A stretch of DNA of 64,000 nt, taken from positions 932,748 through 996,747 of the forward strand of contig NMRA01000076.1 in assembly GCA_002633005.1 (NCBI GenBank). The letters are read 5' to 3'. The translations under genes were made by a program, and so were the position numbers. Below the pieces are notes generated by a model. The model was not told the DNA's origin. It saw only the letters and a list, made by a program, of their open reading frames with translations, and did no database searches. Of the stretch, positions 43,257 through 56,207 are shown one piece after another. The stretch's first letter is position 1; every line of letters starts with the position of its first letter. The stretch is from Phoronis australis. Lineage: Eukaryota; Phoronida; Phoronidae.

Positions 43257-43431
43257 GGCATTCACTCTGCAGATGAACCACTGAGGTCGCTAGCGTCGTT
43301 TCTCACCTTCCTCACAGGTTAACGCGACACCTCTTGGCAAGGTAAGGTCGACCGTATGCGAGGCGATGTGGATATAGACCGATTAAGACGGCAAAACAAG
43401 ACTAATTAAATCGGATGGCATTCTCCTTTAA

Positions 43432-44431
43432 ATCCCCAAAAGAAAATTTTACATCGTTGCAGGATCAATATTTTGTCAACTAGACCATAATAACCTGTGG
43501 GCATCATGAACTTTTCACCCATTACGCTGTCAACACAACTTTCGGGGGAATGAAAAATATATTACTCAATATGCGACGTTCTATTTTATGGACAGTCATA
43601 TGATAGCTCAATGAAGTTAACGACAAGATGGCGTATGAATGATTCGGTACAGCAGGTAATCAATTTTGAGCAATACTTGGTGCTTAATTCATGGCTTCTC
43701 AAAGCCGACGTATCCAAGTATTTGTCAAATTTAGAAGCAGACTAACGGAAGAATGACAATGTTTTAGCACAAGTAAGTACTGTAGTTTTGTTTACTTACA
43801 GAAAGGTACAAATACGTTTTTGTCAGCGCACTATTATTGCCCAGAGCGTTCAAAATTGTAAGCTATATCCAATTCGAAACTCGGAGTGTACCCCCGGAGT
43901 TATGATAACTGAAGATTGTTTGCATTGCCTTGTCATGTACCTATGTCAATATAGCACTTAGTGGATTGCAGCAAAGAGTAGGACAAAAGAAGAAATATCC
44001 CTCCAGAGCATAGACACTCGATAAAAGACCAAGACCAGACTGTGTCCTCAACACGTTCAACTACTTGTTTTGCATTGGATTGCATGAAATTTCAGGTATC
44101 TTCAACTGTGATCTCAGGTTTGGGTTTTGCGTGACATGAGCAGCATTGCTGAACAGTCGTGGCCAATGTGACCAAGGTTTTGATTTAAACCCTCGTGATA
44201 AAGTAATTGTAATCAAATTGTTCCTTAGTCAAAACAGGCTCCTTACTTGGGCTTGGAATGACACTTCGTTATTTGTGACAAGACTCTGCATGGCAATTTG
44301 ATGATATCACACGGCCTGTCAATTTTATTTTCCGACGGTGTGTGATAGCGAACTAGTAGTTTTTTGGTAAACCAAAAATCACCTGGCGTCTGAGCAAGGA
44401 ACGAGTTGAAGCCATACTTTAGCAACAGGGC
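43432..44431. other. Upstream flank of DEG/ENaC copy 3
   Basis: No TATA box at the expected distance and no other gene. Promoter not recognised. Confidence 0.35.
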
Positions 44432-46024
44432 ATGGAGGTATTACGAAAAGAAGACGACACTTTCAAAGGTCGCGTGAAAGAATTCTGTGAAAATACGTCA
44501 GCACACGCTATAGGACACACTGTTGGCACGGGCAACAAGGTAAAGACAACATTTTGGATTATTGTGTTCGTCGCCGCATTAACCGGGTGTGTGTTTAACA
44601 TAGCGTATGTTTTCTCGTCGTATTTAAGCTACAGTTTTAGTGTGAAATCGAAAAACGTTTTTCGACCCCGGCTAATGAAGTTCCCAAGTGTAACGGTCTG
44701 TAACTTGAATCCAATTAGCTTCTCAAAACAAGACAAGTTTATTGACGAATTTAGACGTAACATAGGATTATCAGATCAAGATTGTGACAACGAGTTTGAG
44801 AGACCAGAAATGTTCCGCTCGCCGTTACTGCAAATATATCGGCAAGCAGCGTTGCCAAAACATTGGTTTGAGTACAACGAGAATGTTACGGATATGCTTG
44901 GTCATTCCAAACGAGATTTTATTGTGGAATGCTTATTTGAAGGCTGGCCTGGTTGTGAGAATAGATTTATTGTAACTAAAGATCCAAATTTGTATAACTG
45001 CTATACATTCCAACCACCAGAGGATTACGAGGCAACTCTACTAGGTTTGGAAATGGGACTGTCGTTCACGCTATTTCTAGAGAATACAGCTCAACACTAC
45101 CCTTCCGGCGTTACTGGTTTCAAGACAAACTCGTACGGTTATGGAGATGTGGGAGTTAAAGTGGTGCTTCACAATTCGGGTACGCACCCTCTTCCTCATT
45201 CTCAAGGAGTAATAGTGGAAGTCGGTAAAACCAATAACTTTGTTTTTCGTCCGGTGCACACTAGCGCCATTGTTCCACCACATCCATCGCCATGCAATCC
45301 ACTGAAGACAATTAATTCCAGCACTGGTAACAGTTTCACCTACAGTCAAGAGTTGTGCGTTATTAATTGTTATCAAAACGCTCTGGCAGAAAAGTGTGGT
45401 TGTGTAGCAATGGAGGATGTACCTGATAAATTTGGAAACGATGTACCTTTTTGCGGAGCCTACCCATGTAATGCAACCAAAATCACGGAGAACTACCAAT
45501 GTTTCGAAAAATTTTTATTAAGCTACCTGTACGAAGGTGACCCAAACTGCGATTACTGTACAAAACCTTGCAAGGAAGTAAAATATGAAACCAGCACATT
45601 TCAGTCAAAATGGCCGTCAACTTTGCAGCTTCCGGAAGTTTTAAATTTGCTAAAAACAAAACCTAACAATACAATTTACAATGAAATTTTACGAAATATA
45701 ACGTCTGAAGAAATTCCTCGTTTCATAGAAAATAATTTCTTACGTATAAATGTCTATTTCACAGACTATCATATACGTATGGATACAGAAACATTGGACA
45801 CTGACTGGTTCGCTTTGTTCTCTAATATTGGAGGAGCGTTTGGTTTCTGGGTAGGGATTTCCATTGTGACTGGATTTGAGATATTGGAGTTGATTCTTGA
45901 CGTCATCATAATTGCTGTCAACAGGTGGTGCCTGAAGAAAAAGAATTTAGCGCAGTCACCAAAAGCAACCAGTGACACTGGAGTTATAGGAGTTAATAAT
46001 AGCGTCTTTTCTCGTGGTTCTTAA
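44432..46024 (+). CDS. DEG/ENaC-family sodium channel subunit, copy 3 (intronless)
   Basis: A 530-residue single-exon subunit, ATG at 44432 (MEVLRKEDD). H25-A26 stands where HG is expected. TM1 is about 41-63; FPSVTVCNLNP at 84-94; GHSKRDFIVEC; CGC at 322-324; CDYCTKPC at 373-380. The pore reads NIGGAFGFWVGISIVTGFEI, with filter GIS at 475-477 and TM2 acids kept. It is clearly more distant from copies 1 and 2 than they are from each other. Specific differences include a shorter loop after CGCV (AMEDVPDKFG) and a longer C-tail ending NNSVFSRGS. The ectodomain has two residues fewer in the finger-like variable region and replaces PNPNTRG with PLPHSQG. The frame is intact with no sign of pseudogenisation. 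Confidence 0.95.
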   Translation: MEVLRKEDDTFKGRVKEFCENTSAHAIGHTVGTGNKVKTTFWIIVFVAALTGCVFNIAYVFSSYLSYSFSVKSKNVFRPRLMKFPSVTVCNLNPISFSKQDKFIDEFRRNIGLSDQDCDNEFERPEMFRSPLLQIYRQAALPKHWFEYNENVTDMLGHSKRDFIVECLFEGWPGCENRFIVTKDPNLYNCYTFQPPEDYEATLLGLEMGLSFTLFLENTAQHYPSGVTGFKTNSYGYGDVGVKVVLHNSGTHPLPHSQGVIVEVGKTNNFVFRPVHTSAIVPPHPSPCNPLKTINSSTGNSFTYSQELCVINCYQNALAEKCGCVAMEDVPDKFGNDVPFCGAYPCNATKITENYQCFEKFLLSYLYEGDPNCDYCTKPCKEVKYETSTFQSKWPSTLQLPEVLNLLKTKPNNTIYNEILRNITSEEIPRFIENNFLRINVYFTDYHIRMDTETLDTDWFALFSNIGGAFGFWVGISIVTGFEILELILDVIIIAVNRWCLKKKNLAQSPKATSDTGVIGVNNSVFSRGS

Positions 46025-46439
46025 TCTACGATGTCCGTCTAAACACCTTATTGAGACTATTAACATGTTTCACTAGAGGTTGGCACCTGATTATATTTTG
46101 AATTTATAGTGCTCGGTGAATCTTATTTTATTTAGCTAAAGTCATTTGTTTATGTAGTAAAATTGGTAGAAATAATGAACAAAATGTCGTTTGACGCCAT
46201 AATATACCACGCAAAGATAAAAAAAAATCATTGTTGTTCAATTGTACGTCTTGACACAAGTAACATTCACCTCCTTTGTCCACAGTCTTGACCTTCTAAA
46301 GTCGGTTTTCAAGATGTTTGATTTGAAAGTATTCATTATTGAATTACGTTTTCTGCTTGTGCTGTCGCCATTTGTTTCACCATAGTTTGAATACAGCTTT
46401 CAATAGTCATAGCGGTAGCTGGGTGATTTGCACCTTACG
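46025..46439. other. 3' flank of DEG/ENaC copy 3
   Basis: Presumed 3' UTR and spacer. No clear AATAAA and no gene. Confidence 0.35.
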
Positions 46440-46443
46440 TTAA

Positions 46444-47093
46444 GGTCCTGTCACCGTTCGGCTTATTCTAGTTTTTTGTGCATTGACATTTCTTTCATAC
46501 GCAGTCGTGCGCACAATGAGCACCTTATATGCTTCTAATTCTTTTTGTGCTAGTTTATGTGCTAAGTACGGACCAGTAGGCCTTGTAATTTTAGGCGTAT
46601 ATGAACTAAAACTACGCTGCGCTTGCTCTTATGCCGAACGCACGTTGTAGATGCGCAGTCAAAGCACCGGTCTCCCGTCGAGAAAACGCACTTCGACTAC
46701 GCTGTTTTCATTGGGAATAATCAGCTCACACACGGTAATACGTTGATCTCTTTGCACGAGGCATGGACCGCGTATATTGGACATATAAAAGTTGCGTACT
46801 TGCTGCGTAAACACAACATACGGTGAACGAACTCATAACGAATGCCAACCTATTGCATCAGGCATGCGACCAGCATAAGTTACATTGCACATAACATAAG
46901 GTAGCTATTCACAGCAAGAAAAAGTGTTGCGCACTGCATACACAAATTATGCGTACGATTCGTTGTCTTTTAGGTATATAGTTGTCCATCGCGAATAAAC
47001 TAAATGGTTGAAATTTTGGGAAAGTGGCTGCATACTAATTTTCCTATAAGAGACACGTGAGGATTTGATATACGCAAAAGGTGTGACAGGGCC
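46444..47093. mobile_element. TTAA-flanked MITE, 650 bp
   Basis: TTAA at 46440-46443 and 47094-47097 flanks termini GGTCCTGTCAC and, on the other strand, GGCCCTGTCAC. Internal inverted pieces around TACGCA/TGCGTA occur on both sides. There is no coding capacity. A TTAA target fits Kolobok or piggyBac relatives. Confidence 0.6.
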
Positions 47094-47097
47094 TTAA

Positions 47098-47995
47098 CAT
47101 GAAATCAGCGCTTTCTGGTAATATAATTGTTCAAAAAGTGGCCGACTTTTCACCGTTACATAAAAAATCCACGTATCTGATTTAAATCAAACATATAACT
47201 CTTTTGCTTTCTATAAAAATCGTTTCAATCAACTTGTAAGCACGTGTATCCATTTTGTTGTGAAAACTGTTGTATTAAACATGCAAAGCCTTCTATATTT
47301 CCTTAAAGTCATCTCATTTATCTGAACTACGTGTTATACCCTTATACCTCACAATTTGCTCAGCTTTCTAAAGATGGATGACATTTATGAAGTCTGACGG
47401 TGCTTCTTAGCAGAAGAATGCGCAAAAGGTATAGAATAGGAGAATATAATTACTCAATTGTGTATTGTAAATCTCGTCACAAACTTCACAGTTTTAAGTG
47501 GACAGAATTTGAACAAGATTCTTTTAACCAACTATTTGTCAACAACCACAATTTAAGTTTTATATTACATAGATTTAATATCACAGGTACATTTTTACTT
47601 CTAGCTTTTGAATTGTGAAGCAAAGCCAAGATGTTAAAAGACATAATACACAGTCACCGGAATTTCACTCTGTACTTCTCGTTCCTAAGTCTGCAAGTAA
47701 ACTTTACAAAGGCAATGGCTTTTGTTGCAACTCGCCGAACCCTGGATTATCTTTGCTGATACTCGGCATGCCTTTTTCATAATTAATGAGCCTGGTTAGT
47801 AATGACGGAACCCCTATCCTGCTGTGGGTGAGCACACTGTAGCCAAGCCAATTATCAGTGCTGTGGGTGAGTTCAGGTAATAACCCAGTATACAGCTGTA
47901 GCGGTGGCCTACTAAGCTCAGCATACAGGGGGAGAAGTCCTACTAAGTAGAGGCTCAGCAGGACTACTATTCTTACCGCCACAAATCCTGCCTCC
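47098..47995. other. Non-coding, nothing recognised
   Basis: A minus-strand open frame (47982-47704) starts with GTG and has a hydrophobic beginning, but no ATG and no family features. Confidence 0.35.
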
Positions 47996-48135
47996 CGTTC
48001 AGTAACGCTAGCCCCTTGCTAAACAGCAGCACTTCGCGAGATTACGAGAGATATGGCCGTGTATTATAAAAGAGAACACGTGACGTGGACTAGATTTTAA
48101 CTACGTCCTGGCGTAGGTCCTAGCGTTACTGAACG
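47996..48135. mobile_element. Small MITE with 16-bp perfect terminal inverted repeats
   Basis: CGTTCAGTAACGCTAG at 47996-48011 is the exact reverse complement of 48120-48135. The 140-bp unit has no coding capacity and no clear target duplication. Confidence 0.6.
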
Positions 48136-49262
48136 CATGCCAGTATACTGACGTGATTTCATTTCTTTCCTCTACTCGTAATTCAGCAAATGTATTAATT
48201 ACTGTTCAAACAGATACATATATTAAACACAGCGGGATTACGGCGAGCGGTACTAGTGCACGGGCACACAGTCAAACGTCCATTGAAAAATTTCTTTTGT
48301 GCATGATCGTACCTATTATTTACGCCGCATATTTTGTCATTTCACAGATACTGCCTTACTCACCTCATTGGCAAATAACATTAAAAACAAACACTTGTTC
48401 AAATGCCACCGTGTCGACTTGAAGCGTGAAAGGGCATCTGACGTCATTATGGAAATATTCCTACGTTGACACCGTAACCGGTCGAAAGTGGGCAACTCAG
48501 AATCTCTAGATCAAAGACAGCATTCTGTTGTGCTTAATTAAATTGCCTTAGGCTGCTGATGTCATAGTTCTCTAGATGAGACCCACCATAAACACATTGG
48601 GGGCCACAATAGTATTTTAAAATTTTAGTTTGGGAAGTTTGTAAATATCATATTTGAATAGTTCGTGAAAAGCACACGTGATAGCTTTTTGAATTTTGAA
48701 AATTTGGACAAGAAAAGTGAGTTATACAACGTTTGTTTAATGTTGCAATAACCTTCCTTGTTAATTCTGCTGTTCATGTGCAGCATGGTTGGACCAATTA
48801 CCACACAACCAGCAGCAGTTGCAATTTGAGGTAAGGCAATTGTCATCGTACAATTATCGGCATGATGATACAGAAAAAATCTGTACCCAGCAGTTACGAA
48901 TGTTACATACCACCAATAACGGAAAACATTTGCCTTTGAAATTATACAACAACTGACTATCACCGAAGTCAATACGTTGGCTTTCAGACCCCAAAACCTA
49001 GACCGAGGCAGAGAAATATATAGTATTGTATAATTTGGTCTGATCGAGGTTGTTTTGACAATGTACTATAATCGACATGAAATGGCTTATGAAAGCCTTT
49101 TGAGCTCGATGACCGACTCGGTAGTGGCTTGCAAATAAGAAGATCGTGCGATCGGGTCACGATCAGATCTGAATCTCTTAAGAAATCATTTTTTAAAAGA
49201 ACTTCAAGAGCATCGGTTAATACGAAAGTATTAGCGGTCAATCTATATAGGTTGTCACACAA
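48136..49262. other. Non-coding, nothing recognised
   Basis: No gene or repeat pair was seen. Confidence 0.35.
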
Positions 49263-49855
49263 ATACAATATACACAAAACCTACCTCGATTGGCGTACAT
49301 GAAGTTATATCCACGAGACATTATTCCGCGTATCGATACATGGAATAATGTCGAGTGGGATATTACTTCATGTACACCAATCGAGGTACGTTTTGTATTT
49401 ATCCCATAGGCTTTGAATTAAGTTTCTTTCATTTTTTCTGTTCACGTGGCGGATCACATCCTATATGTAAGTACTTGCGCGTTAGGCTGCAAGTTTCCTC
49501 TAGTAAAAGAAACAATTTTAAATGTGACGATTTATTAAGATAAAAAAGATGAAAACAATGGTAACTTTTCTTCTGAAAGTAGTCAAATGACAACAATTTG
49601 ATATTGTACCGGAGGATTCGGCGCCTGGGTTGCAGACGATAAAATATTTAGCAAATGAAAACTGAGACAGAACTGTCATATAATCAACGGTGCTGTTCCA
49701 GATTTTACGTTGAAGACCTGGTTGCATGTCGAGCGTTAGTTACACTGCTGCAACTGTATTACTTTAAACTATATTCGGAAAGTTTGATGATCGAACCGGC
49801 TATCGAGTCGACATTGAACTTTTAAACTTTCCATGTCAGAGGTCGCTGTTGACGG
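49263..49855. mobile_element. Foldback repeat, copy B
   Basis: The arms 49263-49337 and 49338-49408 form an almost loopless palindrome around ATTATTCCGCGTATCGATA. The following 440 bases match copy A (36936-37490). Small deletions distinguish the copies. No coding sequence was recognised. Confidence 0.65.
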
Positions 49856-52611
49856 AAGTAGTGCGGGAGGTGAATACGGAAAACTTTATTACATGGCCGT
49901 ATATCCCTCGACAGATTCAACGCGTATGGGTTAAATACGAATACCACTACGATATTCTGTCTCGAATTCGTTTTGTCTGGAGATGTCCCAACGAGACCAA
50001 TGAGCTTTTTGTATCGATGCGATGGTTTGTGGTCATGTGCTTTGTTTTTTTGTTATGTGGCGTCAGGTGAAAAATTTTATTCCATTTCCGCTGGACTCGT
50101 CAAAGTCGATGTCAAAGGTCATGTTGAATGTTGCCATTATCACGCAAAGCTGGTTTTACACTAACCAAGCTCATTGGTTTGTGCAACGAACTAAATATAG
50201 TATTTAGCTCACTGCGCTAACAAACAATGCTTGATTTGAAATGGATTTTGGATTTAGGAAGTTAAGGATGTATTTGACTTACTTCTGATGATGATGATGT
50301 CCCAAATGCAAATTGAAGAAAGCAGCCTGATCGGAACACGCGTCGGAATTTCATCGGCGAATGTTGGCCGACAGTTTTTTCGTTTTTAGGGATGTTTTAA
50401 GAACAACGTTACGAATAAATGTTGTGGCACTACAGGTGAACAATGAATTTGCAGTTGTATAGAAACCGTGAAAACAGCTCTACGTGAACTCACCATTACG
50501 TACGGGATCTGCTTTCCGGTATTGCTGCATACACTTCGTGTATCTGACCGTGCGCGCACATGCATGGGAACAGGACAGTTATTGAGTACTAAGTATTGGT
50601 ATATAACTTCATAATTTACACAAATTATATTGCAAAATTTCATGACAATCGAAACATGAATGACAAAACAGTTTAATATTGTGGTTATTTAATAAACTTG
50701 CAACCGTTTAAAGAATTACGTAATGAGTCTCGACAAACAGTTCGGCAGAATCCAATGATGAAAATGTGGCAACATTCTTTGGAGTTCCTAGTAGCTGCCC
50801 GAAAATCCATACGACTTTGACATGGTTGCAACAGCTGCCCATAGATACTCCGCCTGATGAATAGTCAAGTCTTCAACAAAAGGTTGTAAAATAATCAGTT
50901 CCAATGAAGTCATTTTAGCAATCAATTTGGCCTTCTGTTGTTCTAGACTTTTCCACAACTTCTGCTCACTGCCGTCACGACTTTATATCCGTTTCCAACC
51001 AGGCTTGCATTCCGTAGACCCTAGACATTAGTTTGCACCTGCTGCCGAAAATCTTCGGTTTTGCAAAGGAAACAGTGAATTTTATCTCAGTAATTTACAA
51101 TTTCTATCCCATAATTCGACGTATTCCAACCTCACCGACCAATTGCTAAGTTATCCGAGGTGTTGAGCATACTCGGGAAACACTCACCTTTCACTCATCG
51201 GCGTGATTAATTAGCGTGGCCTTGCCTGAAATCGTCTTCCCCACAGGAAACGTGGCCTATGGAGGGCTGTCCAGCATCAGCATTTATTCCTGTCAGATGA
51301 CAACTAGCATTGAAACAGGTGTCACCTTCCACCTAACAATGAAACTAGTAACAACTATTCGTTTCAATATTACGTAATTGACACTGTTCACACCCACTTT
51401 CCATCACTGACCATTAATGCAATGTGTCACAAAACAAGTGAATATGAGGATCGGTGCAAAGAAATTACATTTTCAGTTTAAAACTTATCCAGCATGTAAC
51501 GAAAACGGATACCGCTCGTCATAGCTTTAGAAGTGTTGTCGTCAGTTTTGAGGTAAGCGGTACGGTCGATCCACAGGGTAAGTAAAGCACATGACTTTGA
51601 CAGGCTCAGTCATTGATTCCGTAGGTTTCACATACGAGTGACTTTTAATATAATCCGCAGCAACATTGATAAGCTCGCTGATCTCCAAGACGAACAAATT
51701 TGTTGTTATTTTTCTCTCTCACCTCTAACAATCAAAGCATCCGGATCTTATACCTGTGGTGCTTTGTGCTTGACTTTCGAAAAAAATTATTCCAGGCTAT
51801 CTCTAATACCAAATTCCATACCGACGTTTATTGATACTCTAAAGTCTCATGACTGAAGTCAATGCTTGAGATGGTCTTGATTCAAATAATAGAGCCTTAA
51901 ACCAGAATACGTTCCACCACCCCAATCCTGAGTCCAGGAACAGTGACTGATTGTCTAGTCATGCCTTTCGTTTTCAACAGCACAGGCGTACAGTCTTGAA
52001 TACATTCCTTCTAAATCACCAGTCTTTACTGTCCAAGATGTGCTATGTTCTTGGTGAAATGAAAATCATAGAATGATGTCCTCGGGGCTCTAACGGACTG
52101 TAAACATTCACGGTTTTTGCTTTACTTATTTAGCGCAATATTTCCTTTCTTAAGTCATTTTCTGAATGTATGTATTTGTGTTATTTCTGGTATCAACGAA
52201 TTTAAATTGATTAGAAATACCTCTGAAATTTCTATGCGTTGGATATCCGTTTTGAAATTGCTTCAATATTACAGTGTATTTGGCGGAGGTGAGGAAAAGT
52301 AAGTTTCACGCTTCCTTTCATTGTTTTCCAACCAGGAGCTTTCGTGAACGTAATCATGCGTATACCTAAAATGTCGGCAGATTTACACTGAACTGCTTAA
52401 TGATAAAATCACTACCTTATTATTTGGTTTCTTATATTTCAGTCGTGTTCAATACTGCAATCACGCATACAGCATTTAACTTGTTGAGATAAGTTTGTAA
52501 ATTTTGATCTCTACTGATTACTTGTGAGCTTTTTGTCAAATATTTACTTTCGTAGGCGGTAAAGTATTGCGTAAATGTTTGTTCGGATTTAACCGAAGTG
52601 CGATGGACAAA
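49856..52611. other. Intergenic, nothing recognised
   Basis: Short open frames (49849-50207, 51638-51856) lack features. CCGAGGTGTTGAGCAT near 51155 weakly echoes the shared motif at 53092. No gene is supported. Confidence 0.35.
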
Positions 52612-52717
52612 ATGGCAAATATATACATATACATATACATACATACACATACACACACGCACGCACGCACTCACACACATACACACACACACATACACAC
52701 ACATACACACACACACG

Positions 52718-52759
<42 letters not shown>

Positions 52760-52765
52760 CACACG
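52612..52765. repeat. Compound (TA)/(CA)/(CG) microsatellite
   Basis: ATACAT and ACACAC arrays with ACGCACGC interruptions, then TATATA. Open frames of repeated C/V or T/H codons across it are artefacts. Confidence 0.95.
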
Positions 52766-55700
52766 TCTTGATAAGAGAGTGCAATAATCAAAGGGTGCGG
52801 TGACCATAAAATTAATCATTGTCACGTGACCAAAACATTACTTTCTGCGCTTGGAATTCCAAAGTTTCAACCTGATCAACCACGGTTTAAGCTGAATAAA
52901 TTACAGGAATTCACGTTTGATAAAAAACTAAACAAACATAATGGACTGGAGAGCATTTGGTAATTAAAATTGCAACACGGCTCATCAAGTTTGGCAAATA
53001 GCGCACCCATATAAAAGCACGGTTAGTTCAACGTATCCTAAATCTTATAAATTACAATGATAAACCGACGCTTAAGTCGTGCATGAAAATACCCGAGGTG
53101 TTCCGGATGTGTTTGATATCTGCCTATGTGTAGCTTTCTAGTCACGTGCCTTTCAAATGGAGACGTCGCACTAACCACAATGCAACATTCTGACTCATTT
53201 TCAATATGGCGGCGTTGCAACTCCGCTATTAGATGACTGTGTGAGAACAGTCTTCTAAAAACAAGAGTTTTTCCGATCAGCAGGTAGACTAAGTTCGAAA
53301 ATGAACGTCGGGTAGCGACTTAAGTGAGACCCCCTGAAACCATGGTTACGATTGTCTCGTGACCAAATTCCAAAGCTGTAATCAGGGTTGGAAAATTCGA
53401 GGCTACACTAAAATACCCGAGATGTTCTGGATGAAACAGAACCGGTCGACTTAGTTCAGAGGAATGCCTTTCGATAGAACTGCTATCGAAGAACTCAGCC
53501 GGTTAACTTGCGCTCAGCTACTACCAGATGAAACATTCTTGGCTTCGGAGATCATCTGACAAGTTTCATGCGATCGAGTTTTGGAAAATGTTCTACTTTA
53601 ACCGGAGTTAAATCGGAAGATAAACCCGCCTTCAAACACAAAGGTCAACTTTTGATTTAGACCACTTCCCATAGTGAAATTGATTAGTCGGCGAGAAAGT
53701 GATTGTCTCCGTCAGCGCGGAGTAAACCCAGGCGCCACAGTCCCCTGCTCTAGTGGCGAAGGTAAATCCCTCTACAAATGGCAGACTTCTTTTAACGCTC
53801 TTTAAACTGGTAAAGTCACAGGCCTAATTTCAGCCAATGTCTGGCAGGTGACGGCGAGAATTGACCATTTGTAATAAAATCACGAAAACACAACGTGTTG
53901 TTTCTATAGCTCTGTTCGAAGCCAATAACTTCAAGAAGTCTACCTCATCTTACAATAATTCCCCAAATGTGTGTTTCGTCATTGTTTAGATAAGGTTATT
54001 TTTCACTCAGTTCGCGTAAAATAAATTTATTGTTTTTCCCGAAAGTCCAGTTGAGGGTAATTTACGTTTGGTTGGTTAGTAGTGTGAAATAAGTCGGATA
54101 AGTTAAGAACGATATTTCACACTCCACTGCACTCTGACACATTAACTCACAGAGCGACAACTTTGGCATTAGAATATCGAATGACGAAATATTTAGCGAC
54201 AAGAGCGGCAGTAATGAATTATCGTGATATAGGTGCCAGCTTTTTGTATGCGCAGCATTGTTGCAGCAAAATCAGAGTGGCCTTGTGTTTTTTCGGGATG
54301 TGGCTATCGGTAGAAGTCTAACCTCTGTGACTTGAATTGAGCTTGGACTATATCGTAGCCTACATGCTACAGCGGCATGAGGACACGTGTAAAACAAATA
54401 TTGTTATATTGAACTATTCACAGTTGTGTTTTAGACTCTATAACTGTACCAGTATACCAACCGTCTGCTGTTCATGGAATTAAGGAATTGACAAGAAAAC
54501 TTTTTTGGACTCCATAAAATTAACTTGCCGCATGAGCATTTGAGAAGGCCATTAATCTCCCCAAGACACTTTCAGTAATGCTCTTTAGATACAAAGTTCG
54601 CCCGTTGCCATGTGACGTTGTCGAGCGTGTTTTAATCAATAACAGTTTAAAGAGGTTGATATAAAAAGCGTTATCAAAACATTATCATATGAGACGCTCG
54701 TGTACACTTTTTTACTGGGTTACTTTTATTTTCTGCCGTTATCAAAACGTTAAACACTTTTCTCAGTATAATACAAATTGATGGTGATTCAAAAAGAGAG
54801 TTCATGGCGATTTTATGGCTTAGTCAACAAATCACGGGCGGACGATATTGATTAATTGGTTCATTCGAAAACGAACTCGTGGTATAATCAATTCTCGAGA
54901 ATAAACCCAATCGTCAGGTGATACATGTACGTTCGGATTATCATCCATATTCTGTTTTACAGATGCCAGGCAGTTTCAGCTGTTTTAAGGTTACTGGAAA
55001 TTCTTGTGCTGGAGCAGCCAGTTCAAAGTTGTTTACAACTGGCTCAATCAAACAGAATGTGAGTGAAATCAATAATGACACACCAGCCCATAGACCGTAT
55101 TAGCGCAAGCCTTTGTGACCAATTCCCGCCGGGGGGGACAACTTGAGTCGTTTTTCGTGTGTGGCAAATTATACCCTCTAGCATTTCAGGCCTGCAGGAA
55201 GGTAAAAATTATTGGGGAGGGGGGCACAAACCAATTCCACTTCGCTAACCCACCTCCTTCCTATCACCACACCCCCTCGTTTTCTGGATGTCACCATATT
55301 TGCACCGAACCCCCGTGTCCGCCATAGGTGGGTTGAGGGGTAATGCCTGAGATGCAGCCATCAGAATTTGAGTAACCGTGAACCATCAAAGTTTCACGGA
55401 GAGTAAGAATGTGTCTAGGGCCAGTGCACTGACGGGTAGCTGGGATCCAACAGTGGATTCGATGAACTAGAGCTAGTCGCTGGTCAGCTCAGCTATGATT
55501 CACTTGAGACAGGCAGGTTAGCTCGTGTCTATCCATCTGCACTAGCTCAAGATCAAGATTCGTTTTATTATGATCAAGTTTCCAGAAAAGTTCATTTTAT
55601 CATGGCCATTCTTTTAAGGGATTTGTGGAAAGTTGAGGACCCGAGGTCCCTGGTATCATGAGTGCCTTTGTGGCCGTTTCAAAATCCCTTGATGAAACAC

Positions 55701-56202
55701 AGCCGCTGGTCCACCTTCTTGTGGCTGGGGGCCTGAAATGATACAGAGTGAGTCCCAAAAATGTAAACACTTCAACGCCTGGAGTTCAAATTCAGCTCCC
55801 GTGAATCACTGCAGAGTTACACCTTAATTTTAACTTGTATGCCTCAGTCATGACGTGCTCAGTGTGAGTAGTATACAGAGGAATGGAAAGCAAATGATAA
55901 AGTTTTGAAGAAAATTCATTGCGCAATACTATTGGAAACTAACAACATCAAGGAAGTGCAAAAAGAACCTTTCCCAGTTTATAAGCAATAAGTTTAATTT
56001 TATTTACTTAAGTACTTAAACTTCTTCGATCCACAGTTTGTGAAATTAAACCCACCAAACTATTTCCTAAGTCAATAAACAATTTATTATCAAAAAATAT
56101 ATTTTATACGCTTTGTAGAGCTATCCGACATTTACCAATATCTTTGAGACTTCTTTCAGATGCACTAATCAAATGGTGTAGTGTACTTTTTTATTTGGGT
56201 AC
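52766..56202. other. Intergenic; two copies of a short shared motif
   Basis: CCCGAGGTGTTCCGGATG (53092-53109) and CCCGAGATGTTCTGGATG (53416-53433) occur here and a third relative is at 17060. ATATGGCGGCG near 53206 is YY1-like. No gene was recognised in this 3.4 kb. Confidence 0.35.
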
Positions 56203-56207
56203 CTGAC

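Larger units (their letters stand above)
41761..43427. mobile_element. Kolobok-like element, copy B, TTAA-flanked, with THAP remnant
   Basis: Bounded by TTAA on both sides (41757-41760, 43428-43431), with ends AGGAGCATGCCACCC and, on the other strand, AGGAGAATGCCATCC. The left 1 kb is homologous to copy A at 8578. The right part carries a short plus-strand acidic open frame (42851-43111) and a minus-strand THAP start (43265-43050) facing each other. A catalytic transposase is missing, so it is a deletion derivative. Confidence 0.75.

Noticed and set aside
47704-47982. Minus-strand ORF with signal-peptide-like start
   Set aside because: The start is GTG, there is no ATG ahead in frame, no promoter or splice context, and no family features.
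52432-52825. Cys/Val- and Thr/His-rich ORFs on both strands
   Set aside because: Translations of the compound CA/TA microsatellite.
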